Assembly: GCA_050633265.1 (NCBI GenBank)
Contig: JBOEGE010000004.1
Span: forward strand, 496,001 to 560,000
Direction of reading: 5' to 3'
DNA length: 64,000 nucleotides
Origin: JBLHZY01 sp050633265
GTDB taxonomy: Bacteria; Pseudomonadota; Alphaproteobacteria; Rhodobacterales; Rhodobacteraceae
Shown here: piece after piece, positions 57,723 through 64,000 of the stretch
Layout of the letters: every line of letters starts with the position of its first letter
How positions within the stretch are numbered: the stretch's first letter is position 1
Position numbers and translations under genes: made by a program
The notes under the pieces: model-generated
Databases searched by the model: none
Told to the model about the DNA's origin: nothing
What the model saw: only the letters and a program-made list of their open reading frames with translations

Positions 57723-58550
57723 ATGGCTTATGAAAATATGGGCGAAGGTGCCCTGAACTATAATCCTTGCCGTTATGGCAAATCTAAACTGTTGTTTCGG
57801 GGGCCGCGCAAAAAGCTAGAGGGCGATTATATCGCTGTGCTTGGCGGGACCGAAACATATGGGAAATTCGTTGAAGCGCCGTTTCCGGCATTGTTGGAGC
57901 AGGAGCTTGATCTGCCAGTGGCCAATCTTGGCTGTGTGAATGCGGGGACGGATGTTTTTACCAATGATCAGACCGTGATGGAGATTTGCGGTAAGGCGCG
58001 TGTGACGGTTATTCAGATTGCCGGTGCGCAGAATATGTCGAACCGGTTTTATGCGGTGCATCCGCGGCGCAACGATCGCTTTTTGCGCGCCTCGACCTTG
58101 CTGAAAACGATTTACCGTGAGATCGATTTTACCGATTTCAACTTCACGCGCCATTTGCTGAGTACGCTTTGCGAGACATCGCCAGAGAAATTCGCGATGG
58201 TGCGCCAAGAGTTGAAGGATGCTTGGGTTGCGCGGATGAAAACCATGCTGGCAAAGGTTGGCTCAAAGGTTGTTCTGGTTTGGATGGCCAATCATTCGCC
58301 GGATGATGGCGATGCGGTCGAATGCCTTGGCGCGGATCCGCTGTTTGTGGATCGCAAGATGCTCGATGAGCTGCGCCCCTTGGTGAAAGACATTGTTGAA
58401 GTGGTTGCCTCCGAAGATGAAGTTGAGGCGGGTTTTGAGCGGATGGTTTTTGCCGATATGGATGCGCCAACTGCGCGCGAAATGCTTGGCCCTATCGTTC
58501 ATGCGCGGGCAGCAGATGCGCTTGCAGACTCGATTGCCAAAATGCTGTAA
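57723..58550 (+). CDS. DUF6473-type conserved Rhodobacterales protein, function unknown
   Basis: The 275-residue protein begins MAYENMGEGALNYNPCRYG and has YIAVLGGTETYGKFVEAPF, VANLGCVNAGTDVF, and IAGAQNMSNRFYAVHPRRNDRFL. I know this as a family common in Rhodobacteraceae (DUF6473, from memory). The GGTETYG and NLGCVNAG parts remind me of the early blocks of SGNH-type hydrolases, and a sulfotransferase-like role has also been considered; neither can be shown. An in-frame ATG at 57669 exists but the shorter form fits the family. Confidence 0.85.
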   Translation: MAYENMGEGALNYNPCRYGKSKLLFRGPRKKLEGDYIAVLGGTETYGKFVEAPFPALLEQELDLPVANLGCVNAGTDVFTNDQTVMEICGKARVTVIQIAGAQNMSNRFYAVHPRRNDRFLRASTLLKTIYREIDFTDFNFTRHLLSTLCETSPEKFAMVRQELKDAWVARMKTMLAKVGSKVVLVWMANHSPDDGDAVECLGADPLFVDRKMLDELRPLVKDIVEVVASEDEVEAGFERMVFADMDAPTAREMLGPIVHARAADALADSIAKML

Positions 58551-58568
58551 GGCCCTGAAACTGCAATA

Positions 58569-58599
58569 AAAAAGGCCCGCCAAATTGCCGGGCCTTTTC
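58569..58599. terminator. Bidirectional terminator between DUF6473 gene and etfA
   Basis: AAAAGGCCCG (58570-58579) and CGGGCCTTTT (58589-58598) form a 10 bp stem with A and T runs on either side, serving both convergent genes. Confidence 0.88.
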
Positions 58600-58617
58600 A
58601 TTTGAGTATTTGCGCGA

Positions 58618-59544
58618 TCAGAGCTTTTCAATCAGCTCTGGCACAGCATCAAACAGATCGGCTACGAGGCCGTAATCTGCGACTTGGAAGATCGGGGCTT
58701 CCTCATCCTTGTTGATCGCCACGATGATCTTGGAGTCTTTCATCCCGGCCAAGTGCTGGATCGCACCAGAGATACCCACAGCGATATAAAGCGCAGGAGC
58801 AACCACTTTGCCGGTCTGGCCAACTTGCCAATCGTTGGGAGCAAAGCCGCTATCGACCGCTGCGCGCGAAGCACCAACGGCGGCGCCGAGCTTGTCTGCC
58901 AGCTTTTCGATCAGCGCGAAGTTCTCTTCCGATCCAACGCCGCGCCCACCGGAGACAACGATGCCAGCCGATGTGAGCTCAGGGCGATCCGAGGCAGCCA
59001 TCTTATCTTCGACCCAAGTTGAGAGGCCGGGATTTTCAGCCGCACCAATGGTTTCAACCGAAGCCGAACCGCCTGCGCCTGCGGCATCGAATGTCGAGGT
59101 GCGGAAGGTGATGACTTTGGTCGCGTCTTTGGATTTGACCGTTTGGATCGCGTTGCCCGCATAAACGGGGCGCTCGAATGTATCGCCGTCAACAACGCCG
59201 GAAACATCCGTCAAAACCATCACATCGAGCAAAGCGGCCACGCGGGGCAGGATGTTTTTTGCGTCTGTCGTGGCGGGTGCGACGATATGCGAATAGTCGC
59301 CCGCGAGCGAGACGATCAGCGCCGAAACGGGTTCGGCCAAGCGGTGCCCATAGATCGCGTCTTCGGCGCAAAGCACCTTTGCAACGCCATCGATTTTCGC
59401 AGCTTCTGCCGCTGCATCCGCACATTTGGCGCCAACGGCCAGAACCGTTACATCGCCAAGCGCTTTGGAGGCCGAAACGGCTTTGGCGGTTGCGTCCATT
59501 GACAGCGCGCCATCGTTGATTTCTGCAAGAAGAAGAACAGCCAT
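58618..59544 (-). CDS. etfA: Electron transfer flavoprotein alpha subunit
   Basis: The 308-residue FAD-binding subunit has the C-terminal signature GRGVGSEENFALIEKLADKLGAAVGASRAAVDSGFAPNDWQVGQTGKVVAPALYIAVGISGAIQHLAGM (shown in parts: VSGGRGVGSEENF, VGQTGKVVAPALYIAVG, AIQHLAGM). With EtfB it takes electrons from acyl-CoA dehydrogenases such as Mcd and passes them to ETF-ubiquinone oxidoreductase. The ATG shares one base with the etfB stop. Confidence 0.96.
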   Translation of the reverse strand: MAVLLLAEINDGALSMDATAKAVSASKALGDVTVLAVGAKCADAAAEAAKIDGVAKVLCAEDAIYGHRLAEPVSALIVSLAGDYSHIVAPATTDAKNILPRVAALLDVMVLTDVSGVVDGDTFERPVYAGNAIQTVKSKDATKVITFRTSTFDAAGAGGSASVETIGAAENPGLSTWVEDKMAASDRPELTSAGIVVSGGRGVGSEENFALIEKLADKLGAAVGASRAAVDSGFAPNDWQVGQTGKVVAPALYIAVGISGAIQHLAGMKDSKIIVAINKDEEAPIFQVADYGLVADLFDAVPELIEKL

Positions 59545-60302
59545 TATACCGCTCCTTTTTCTTTGAGTTTGGCCACGAGCTCATCCACCGAGCCAACCAT
59601 TTCGCCGGCTGTGCGGCCTGCTGGTTCGCTTGTTTTAACGATCTCAAGGCGGGGGCTTACATCGACGCCATAATCAGCAGCTGTCTTTTCATCCAGCGGC
59701 TTTTTCTTGGCTTTCATGATGTTAGGAAGGGATGCATAGCGCGGCTCGTTGAGGCGCAAATCGGCTGTTACGATTGCAGGCAGGTTCACCTTGATCGTTT
59801 GCAACCCGCCATCAACTTCGCGGCTTACAACAGCGGCGTCGCCATCGATTTCGATCGAGTTTGCGAATGTTGCTTGGCTCCAGCCGAGCAACGCAGCAAG
59901 CATTTGGCCCGTTGCGTTCATGTCGTTGTCGATGGATTGTTTGCCTGCGATCACAAGGCCCGGGGCCTCTTCGTCGATCACGGCTTTGAGGATTTTGGCA
60001 ACCGCGAGCGGCTCGATGTCTTGATGCACATCGTCGGCGGCAACCACGAGGATCGCGCGATCTGCGCCCATGGCCAAAGCCGTGCGCAGCGTTTCCTGCG
60101 CTTGCTTTACACCGATGGAAACAACAACAACTTCATCCGCTTTGCCCGCTTCTTTAAGGCGGATCGCCTCTTCGACAGCGATCTCATCAAACGGGTTCAT
60201 CGACATCTTAACATTCGCGAGATCGACACCGCTTCCGTCCGCTTTGACGCGCACTTTCACATTGTAATCAATCACGCGTTTGACAGGTACAAGCACCTTC
60301 AT
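59544..60302 (-). CDS. etfB: Electron transfer flavoprotein beta subunit
   Basis: The 252-residue AMP-binding subunit starts MKVLVPVKRVIDYNVKVRV and has MSMNPFDEIAVEEAIRLKE, VIAGKQSIDNDMNATGQMLAALLGW and VTADLRLNEPRYASLPNIMKAKKKP, the ETF beta signatures. A direct repeat of GCGAAACGC lies about 140 bp upstream of the ATG. It is the first gene of etfBA. Confidence 0.97.
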   Translation of the reverse strand: MKVLVPVKRVIDYNVKVRVKADGSGVDLANVKMSMNPFDEIAVEEAIRLKEAGKADEVVVVSIGVKQAQETLRTALAMGADRAILVVAADDVHQDIEPLAVAKILKAVIDEEAPGLVIAGKQSIDNDMNATGQMLAALLGWSQATFANSIEIDGDAAVVSREVDGGLQTIKVNLPAIVTADLRLNEPRYASLPNIMKAKKKPLDEKTAADYGVDVSPRLEIVKTSEPAGRTAGEMVGSVDELVAKLKEKGAV

Positions 60303-60436
60303 AAGCGTAAACTCCTCATGCGTTAATGGGCCGCGATTGGCCCCTTCAAGCTCTCCATCAGGTTGTTAGCTTAGGAGCGCGCTGGAAAACAGAGCAAAAT
60401 TGCCGCGCGCGATTGCTGCGACGTGACGTATTTGGC

Positions 60437-60465
60437 GCGAAACGCAGGGTTGCACTGCGAAACGC
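60437..60465. promoter_or_regulatory. Direct repeat upstream of etfB, possible operator
   Basis: GCGAAACGC occurs at 60437-60445 and 60457-60465, start to start 20 bp, in the 222 bp between the PduO-type gene and etfB. The spacing would put both on the same face of the DNA. Confidence 0.35.
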
Positions 60466-60524
60466 TCTGCCGCAGGTGCTATTAAAGCGCGTGGCCTTGG
60501 TTTGGACGTGGCGGAATTTGCTGT

Positions 60525-61097
60525 TTAGCGATTGGCGCCGGGGATCCAGAGCACATCACCCGTGCCGTTATCATTGGCGCTTCGAGCGGCGACAAAGAAC
60601 CAATCCGAGAGCCGGTTGAGATAGCGGATTGCCGCGGGGTTTACCGCTTCATGGGTGGCCAATTCGGTTGCGAGGCGTTCGGCGCGGCGGCTTACGGTTC
60701 GGCAAAGGTGCAGATGGGCGGCAAGGGGCGTTCCGCCGGGCAGGATGAAGCTGCGCAGGGGATCGAGCTGAGAATTCATCGCATCAATTTCGTTTTCCAG
60801 CCGGATGGTCTGGGCGTCTGAGATGCGCAGGGGCGGGTATTCAGCATCGGCATCTTTATCCATTTCGGGGCGGCAAAGATCGGCACCCAGATCAAACAGA
60901 TCGTTCTGGATCAGCGCCAATTGAGCATCCAGTTGCCCGCTTGCATGAAGGCGCGCAAGGCCGAGGGTTGCGTTGGTCTCGTCGACGGTGCCGTAGGCCT
61001 CGACGCGGGGATCATGTTTGGCAACGCGGGCGCCATTGCCAAGGGCCGTATCGCCGCCATCGCCTGTTCTGGTATAGATTTTGTTGAGAACTACCAT
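60525..61097 (-). CDS. PduO-type ATP:cob(I)alamin adenosyltransferase
   Basis: The 190-residue protein has the ATP-binding N-terminal IYTRTGDGGDTALGNG, VEAYGTVDETNATLGL, and the C-terminal CRTVSRRAERLA and RYLNRLSDWFFVAAR, typical of PduO/MMAB. It makes AdoCbl from cob(I)alamin and is often tied to methylmalonyl- or ethylmalonyl-CoA mutase. ATG 61097 has AAAGGA upstream. It is a second adenosyltransferase besides CobO and fits salvage or mutase support. Confidence 0.95.
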   Translation of the reverse strand: MVVLNKIYTRTGDGGDTALGNGARVAKHDPRVEAYGTVDETNATLGLARLHASGQLDAQLALIQNDLFDLGADLCRPEMDKDADAEYPPLRISDAQTIRLENEIDAMNSQLDPLRSFILPGGTPLAAHLHLCRTVSRRAERLATELATHEAVNPAAIRYLNRLSDWFFVAARSANDNGTGDVLWIPGANR

Positions 61098-61101
61098 AGG
61101 C

Positions 61102-61305
61102 TTATCCTTTGCTGCGCAGATAAACATAGAGCACGACAAGCACGAGCGCGACGGCCTGCATCCCAACACGGTAGCGCATGATTCGATTGGCATGTTTGCG
61201 ATTGAAATCGCCACCTTTGGCAAAGCCGAGCACGCCGATCATCAGCACGACAAGCACAGCCAGAACGGCCAGAATGATTAGGATAAAGAGCGGGTCTTGC
61301 ATCAT
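61102..61305 (-). CDS. Twin-transmembrane HIG1-like small protein
   Basis: The 67-residue protein has two helices (LFILIILAVLAVLVVLMIGVLGF and AVALVLVVLYVYLR) with a short charged loop GGDFNRKHANRIMRYRVGMQ, which resembles the HIG1 domain (RxxR-type loop). In Rhodobacteraceae such proteins are linked to respiratory complexes, here inferred only. It starts with a double ATG and ends four bases before the PduO-type gene, so the two are probably co-transcribed. Confidence 0.88.
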   Translation of the reverse strand: MMQDPLFILIILAVLAVLVVLMIGVLGFAKGGDFNRKHANRIMRYRVGMQAVALVLVVLYVYLRSKG

Positions 61306-61399
61306 GGGTTCGACTTTCTGTTTGGCCTATACTCGCACATAGCGCGCCAGTGCGCCAATCCAAGCAGGCAAATTGCCGCGCAGCCGGTTCAAAGCCCGC

Positions 61400-62239
61400 C
61401 TAAGCCATGCCCATCAGCCAATCAATGGTGCGTTGCGGCAGGAAGCGTTTGGCAAAGCCTGCAATATATGTGGCGGTGGTTACATAGTAATGCGCGCGCG
61501 GATTTGGCGCCTCTAGCGCGTGGATCAATTTGGCCGTAACAGCAGAACAGGGCAGCTCAAAGCGATCTGGTGCGCCGCTGTCATCATAGAGCCGCGGGCG
61601 CAGGGAGTTTTCATATTGGCGCGCGCGGGGCGAGGCTTTCCAATCAATCCAACGCTCGAAATTCTTTTGGCTGTTTAGGCGGAAATCGGTTGGGATGGGG
61701 CCGGGCTCGATCAAGGAAATTTTGATCGGCGTGTCACGCATTTCAAGGCGCAGCGTGTCGGTAAGGCCTTCAATCGCAAATTTTGTCGCCACATAAGAGC
61801 CGCGCCATTTCAGCCCGATCAGCCCCAAAACGGAGGAGCAGTTCACGATCCTTCCATGCCCTTGGGCGCGCATCACAGGAATGGCGAGGCGGGTCAACGT
61901 GTGCCAGCCAAAGAAATTCGCCTCAAAGTTCAGGCGCAGCGCATCTGTGGGGATGTCCTCGACTGCGCCGGGGATCGCATAGGCGCCGTTATTATAAAGC
62001 GCGTCCAACGTGCCGCCTGTGCGTTCAAGTACTTGGGCAAAGGCCGCCTGGATCGAGGCGGTATCTTCATAATCCAGCGTGAAGCTCTCTAGCCCCTCGG
62101 CGCGGAGCCGTTCGCAATCGGCCTCTTGGCGGCATGTCGCAAAGACCCGGTAGCCGCGTTTTGCCAATCTATGCGCGGCGTCATAGCCGATGCCCGTTGA
62201 GCAGCCCGTGATGAGGATGGATTTGGGGGGAGTGGTCAT
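61400..62239 (-). CDS. SDR family oxidoreductase
   Basis: The 279-residue classical SDR has the cofactor motif LITGCSTGIGYDAAHRLAKRG, LYNNGAYAIPG as the NNAG-like motif, Ser in GRIVNCSSVLGL and the YVATKFAIEGL catalytic Tyr and Lys, then ISLIEPGPIPTDF. The loop TCRQEA after strand 2 suggests NADP. Its substrate is unknown. AAAGG precedes the ATG. The C-terminal ~40 residues have a hydrophobic end (FLPQRTIDWLMGMA). Confidence 0.93.
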   Translation of the reverse strand: MTTPPKSILITGCSTGIGYDAAHRLAKRGYRVFATCRQEADCERLRAEGLESFTLDYEDTASIQAAFAQVLERTGGTLDALYNNGAYAIPGAVEDIPTDALRLNFEANFFGWHTLTRLAIPVMRAQGHGRIVNCSSVLGLIGLKWRGSYVATKFAIEGLTDTLRLEMRDTPIKISLIEPGPIPTDFRLNSQKNFERWIDWKASPRARQYENSLRPRLYDDSGAPDRFELPCSAVTAKLIHALEAPNPRAHYYVTTATYIAGFAKRFLPQRTIDWLMGMA

Positions 62240-62338
62240 ATGTGCGCCTTTGGCTGTTTTGCAATTGCTTAGAGGGCGCGGTGCAAAGGCTCAAGTCTTG
62301 GCTCAGGCGTTGAAGGGGTGGATTGCCCGTTTGGGGGG

Positions 62339-62884
62339 TTATTCGCTGATTTCGGTGAGGAAACGCGCGGCCAAATAGCCCTCAACCCCGTCGCCTTCGA
62401 TGCGAATTTTTACCCAATCGGCGTTTGGATCTGAGATCACCATCGTGATTTCGCCGCGCACGACCTGATCAAGCACTTCATAGTCGGTTGAGGGGCCGGA
62501 GCGGACATTCACCCGCCTTGCGATCACTTGGCGCAGGATCGGCTGAACGGTTTGTTTGACGGCCACTTTTTCAGCCGCGGGGGCCGCCGCCGCTGCGGGG
62601 GCAGGGGCAGGCTTTGAGGCCGGGGCCACAAGTGCGGCAACCTTGGTCGAAAGGACCATGCCCTCGGGTTCAGGGGTGTTTGTCTGGGCGGCTGTGGTTG
62701 CGATTTTGGTGCTCTCGCTAGAGGCGGCGCGGGCAACCATAGCTTCGCGGGCAATCGCTTTGGGGGCGTCTTGCTCGGCTTTGGCGGCATTGATCGCAGC
62801 GATTTCATCCGCAGTAAGATCGCGGCCTGCGATTGTCATCACAAGGCCAAGGCCGACAAGCGTAAGCATGGTTAGTCTGAGCAT
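62339..62884 (-). CDS. SH3 domain protein with signal peptide
   Basis: The 181-residue protein has a short signal-like start (MLRLTMLTLVGLGLVMTIAG), an Ala/Pro-rich low complexity middle (about 85-115) and a bacterial SH3 domain at the end (RRVNVRSGPSTDYEVLDQV, then DWVKIRI and EGYLAARFL). Such domains bind peptidoglycan or envelope proteins. The ATG at 62884 has GGGGGG upstream; the open frame further up is ignored. It is divergent from parC. Confidence 0.9.
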   Translation of the reverse strand: MLRLTMLTLVGLGLVMTIAGRDLTADEIAAINAAKAEQDAPKAIAREAMVARAASSESTKIATTAAQTNTPEPEGMVLSTKVAALVAPASKPAPAPAAAAAPAAEKVAVKQTVQPILRQVIARRVNVRSGPSTDYEVLDQVVRGEITMVISDPNADWVKIRIEGDGVEGYLAARFLTEISE

Positions 62885-63052
62885 CTCGATACCCCCCGGT
62901 AAATCGTTAACGCGTTTCTTATACAGCCCCGGCCAGAAAGGGGCAGGGAAAAAACGCCGATTGTTCCCCCTTTTGGCAAAGTTTTTTTCGCAGCGGCGAT
63001 TTGGCGGGCGGCTTGGCGAGAATTCGGGTGAGAAACGGTCTGGAGGGGCGCT

Positions 63053-64000
63053 GTGAGCCTTTACCGCGCGCTTTGGGCCGAGTATCAAAACCCCATGAGC
63101 AGTGAGAACAATGATGATGCGGGCGTTTTGCCGCCCGAACACACAGAGACCCTGCGGCGCGCGATTGGCGACCGCTATCTGACTTATGCGTTAAGCACGA
63201 TTATGCACCGCGCCTTGCCCGATGCTCGCGATGGGCTCAAGCCTGTGCATCGGCGCATTCTATATGCGATGCGCGAGCTGAAGCTTGATCCCAAGGGGCG
63301 TTTTCGCAAAAGCTCAAAGATTTCCGGCGATGTGATGGGCAATTATCACCCGCATGGTGATACGGCGATTTATGATGCCATGGCGCGCCTCGCGCAGGAT
63401 TTCAACATCCGCTATCCGCTGGTGGATGGCCAAGGCAACTTTGGCAATATCGATGGCGATAACCCTGCGGCAAGCCGCTATACCGAAGCGCGGATGACCG
63501 CCGCCGCCGAGGCCTTGATGGAAGGGCTCAACGAAAACGCCGTTGATTTTCGCGACAACTATGATGGCACAATGCAAGAGCCGGTCGTGCTTCCTGCGGC
63601 TTTTCCCAATCTGTTGGCGAATGGTTCTTCTGGGATCGCAGTTGGGATGGCGACGAACATTCCGCCCCACAATATTCCCGAGCTGATTGATGCCTGTCTG
63701 CACCTGATCAAAGTGCCCGATGCGCGCGATGACACTTTGCTCAATTACATTCCCGGCCCCGATTTTCCAACCGGCGGCGTGATTGTTGAGCCGCGCGAAA
63801 ACATCGCTGAGGCGTATCGCACTGGGCGCGGCAGTTTCCGCCTGCGGGCGAAATGGGAGGTCGAGGATACAGGGCGCGGCACCTATCAGATCGTGATCAC
63901 CGAAATCCCCTATCAGGTTCAAAAGAGCCGCTTGATCGAGAAGATTGCCGAGCTGATCCAGCTGAAGAAAATCCCGATCCTTGGCGATGTGCGCGATGAA
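63053..64000 (+). CDS. parC: DNA topoisomerase IV subunit A (3' end outside window)
   Basis: The 316 visible residues are the N-terminal breakage-reunion domain: AIGDRYLTYALSTIMHRALPDARDGLKPVHRRILYAM, SSKISGDVMGNYHPHGDTAIYDAMARLAQDF and the active Tyr in NPAASRYTEARMT. ParC with ParE removes links between daughter chromosomes. I use the GTG at 63053 because GGAGGGG lies five bases upstream; an in-frame ATG at 63095 lacks a ribosome site and would remove 14 residues. ParC rather than GyrA is chosen from the GDNPAASRYTEARM and KVPDARDDTLLNYIPGPDFPTGG type. Confidence 0.93.
   Translation, partial: MSLYRALWAEYQNPMSSENNDDAGVLPPEHTETLRRAIGDRYLTYALSTIMHRALPDARDGLKPVHRRILYAMRELKLDPKGRFRKSSKISGDVMGNYHPHGDTAIYDAMARLAQDFNIRYPLVDGQGNFGNIDGDNPAASRYTEARMTAAAEALMEGLNENAVDFRDNYDGTMQEPVVLPAAFPNLLANGSSGIAVGMATNIPPHNIPELIDACLHLIKVPDARDDTLLNYIPGPDFPTGGVIVEPRENIAEAYRTGRGSFRLRAKWEVEDTGRGTYQIVITEIPYQVQKSRLIEKIAELIQLKKIPILGDVRDE

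Overview
The window is ordinary chromosome of an alphaproteobacterium of the order Rhodobacterales (Roseobacter/Rhodobacter type). This rests on the gene content and order: chvI-chvG-hprK-rapZ-PTS EIIA-HPr next to pckA; folK-rpoZ-relA followed by pdxJ-acpS-lepB-rnc-era-DUF1491-recO; a long methylsuccinyl-CoA dehydrogenase; and a CobNST-type (late cobalt insertion) cobalamin pathway with CbtAB. GC content is high, genes are tightly packed with many ATGA overlaps. I see no tRNA, rRNA, phage, insertion sequence or CRISPR array.

Region 1 (1-27000) is dominated by cobalamin (B12) synthesis. A minus-strand block runs from a cobalamin riboswitch (about 10285-10085) through cbtB, cbtA, cobW and a GNAT acetyltransferase, with cobN further on; cobO lies near the left edge. 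A second minus-strand block is DUF1636-cobC-cobD. The plus-strand operon at 19385-26796 carries a small His-containing protein, cbiX, a DUF429-like/CobH fusion, cobL, cobI, a CbiG/CobJ fusion and cobM. It starts behind a 306 bp divergent region rich in inverted repeats but without a B12 box. Interleaved are a TPP enzyme (cut by the window edge), a MOSC protein, smc (TTG start), a lytic transglycosylase, a degenerate receiver protein and a glutathionyl-hydroquinone reductase-like GST.

Region 2 (27000-46400) is housekeeping: a MalY-type PLP enzyme, two tandem deformylase genes (the second apparently a pseudoenzyme), fmt, rnhA, ispH, a NYN-domain protein, folK, rpoZ, relA/spoT, DUF2062, pdxJ, acpS, lepB, rnc, era, DUF1491 and recO. 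A four-gene dTDP-rhamnose cluster (rfbCBDA) on the opposite strand sits between DUF1491 and recO.

Region 3 (46400-64000) holds carbon metabolism and its control: methylsuccinyl-CoA dehydrogenase, a TauE/SafE permease, pckA, the ChvG/ChvI two-component system coupled to a regulatory PTS, an acyltransferase, 3-hydroxybutyryl-CoA dehydrogenase, etfBA, a PduO-type cobalamin adenosyltransferase, a HIG1-like protein, an SDR, an SH3 protein and the start of parC. The B12 genes and this region fit together: the ethylmalonyl-CoA route used by many Rhodobacterales needs AdoCbl mutases, ETF and Mcd. 

The most interesting items are the uncharacterised B12-linked parts (fusion with possible internal CobH start, DUF1636, the His-rich small protein, the structured leader), the inactive-looking second deformylase, a 20 bp tandem repeat between pckA and chvI, and two families of dispersed intergenic repeats.
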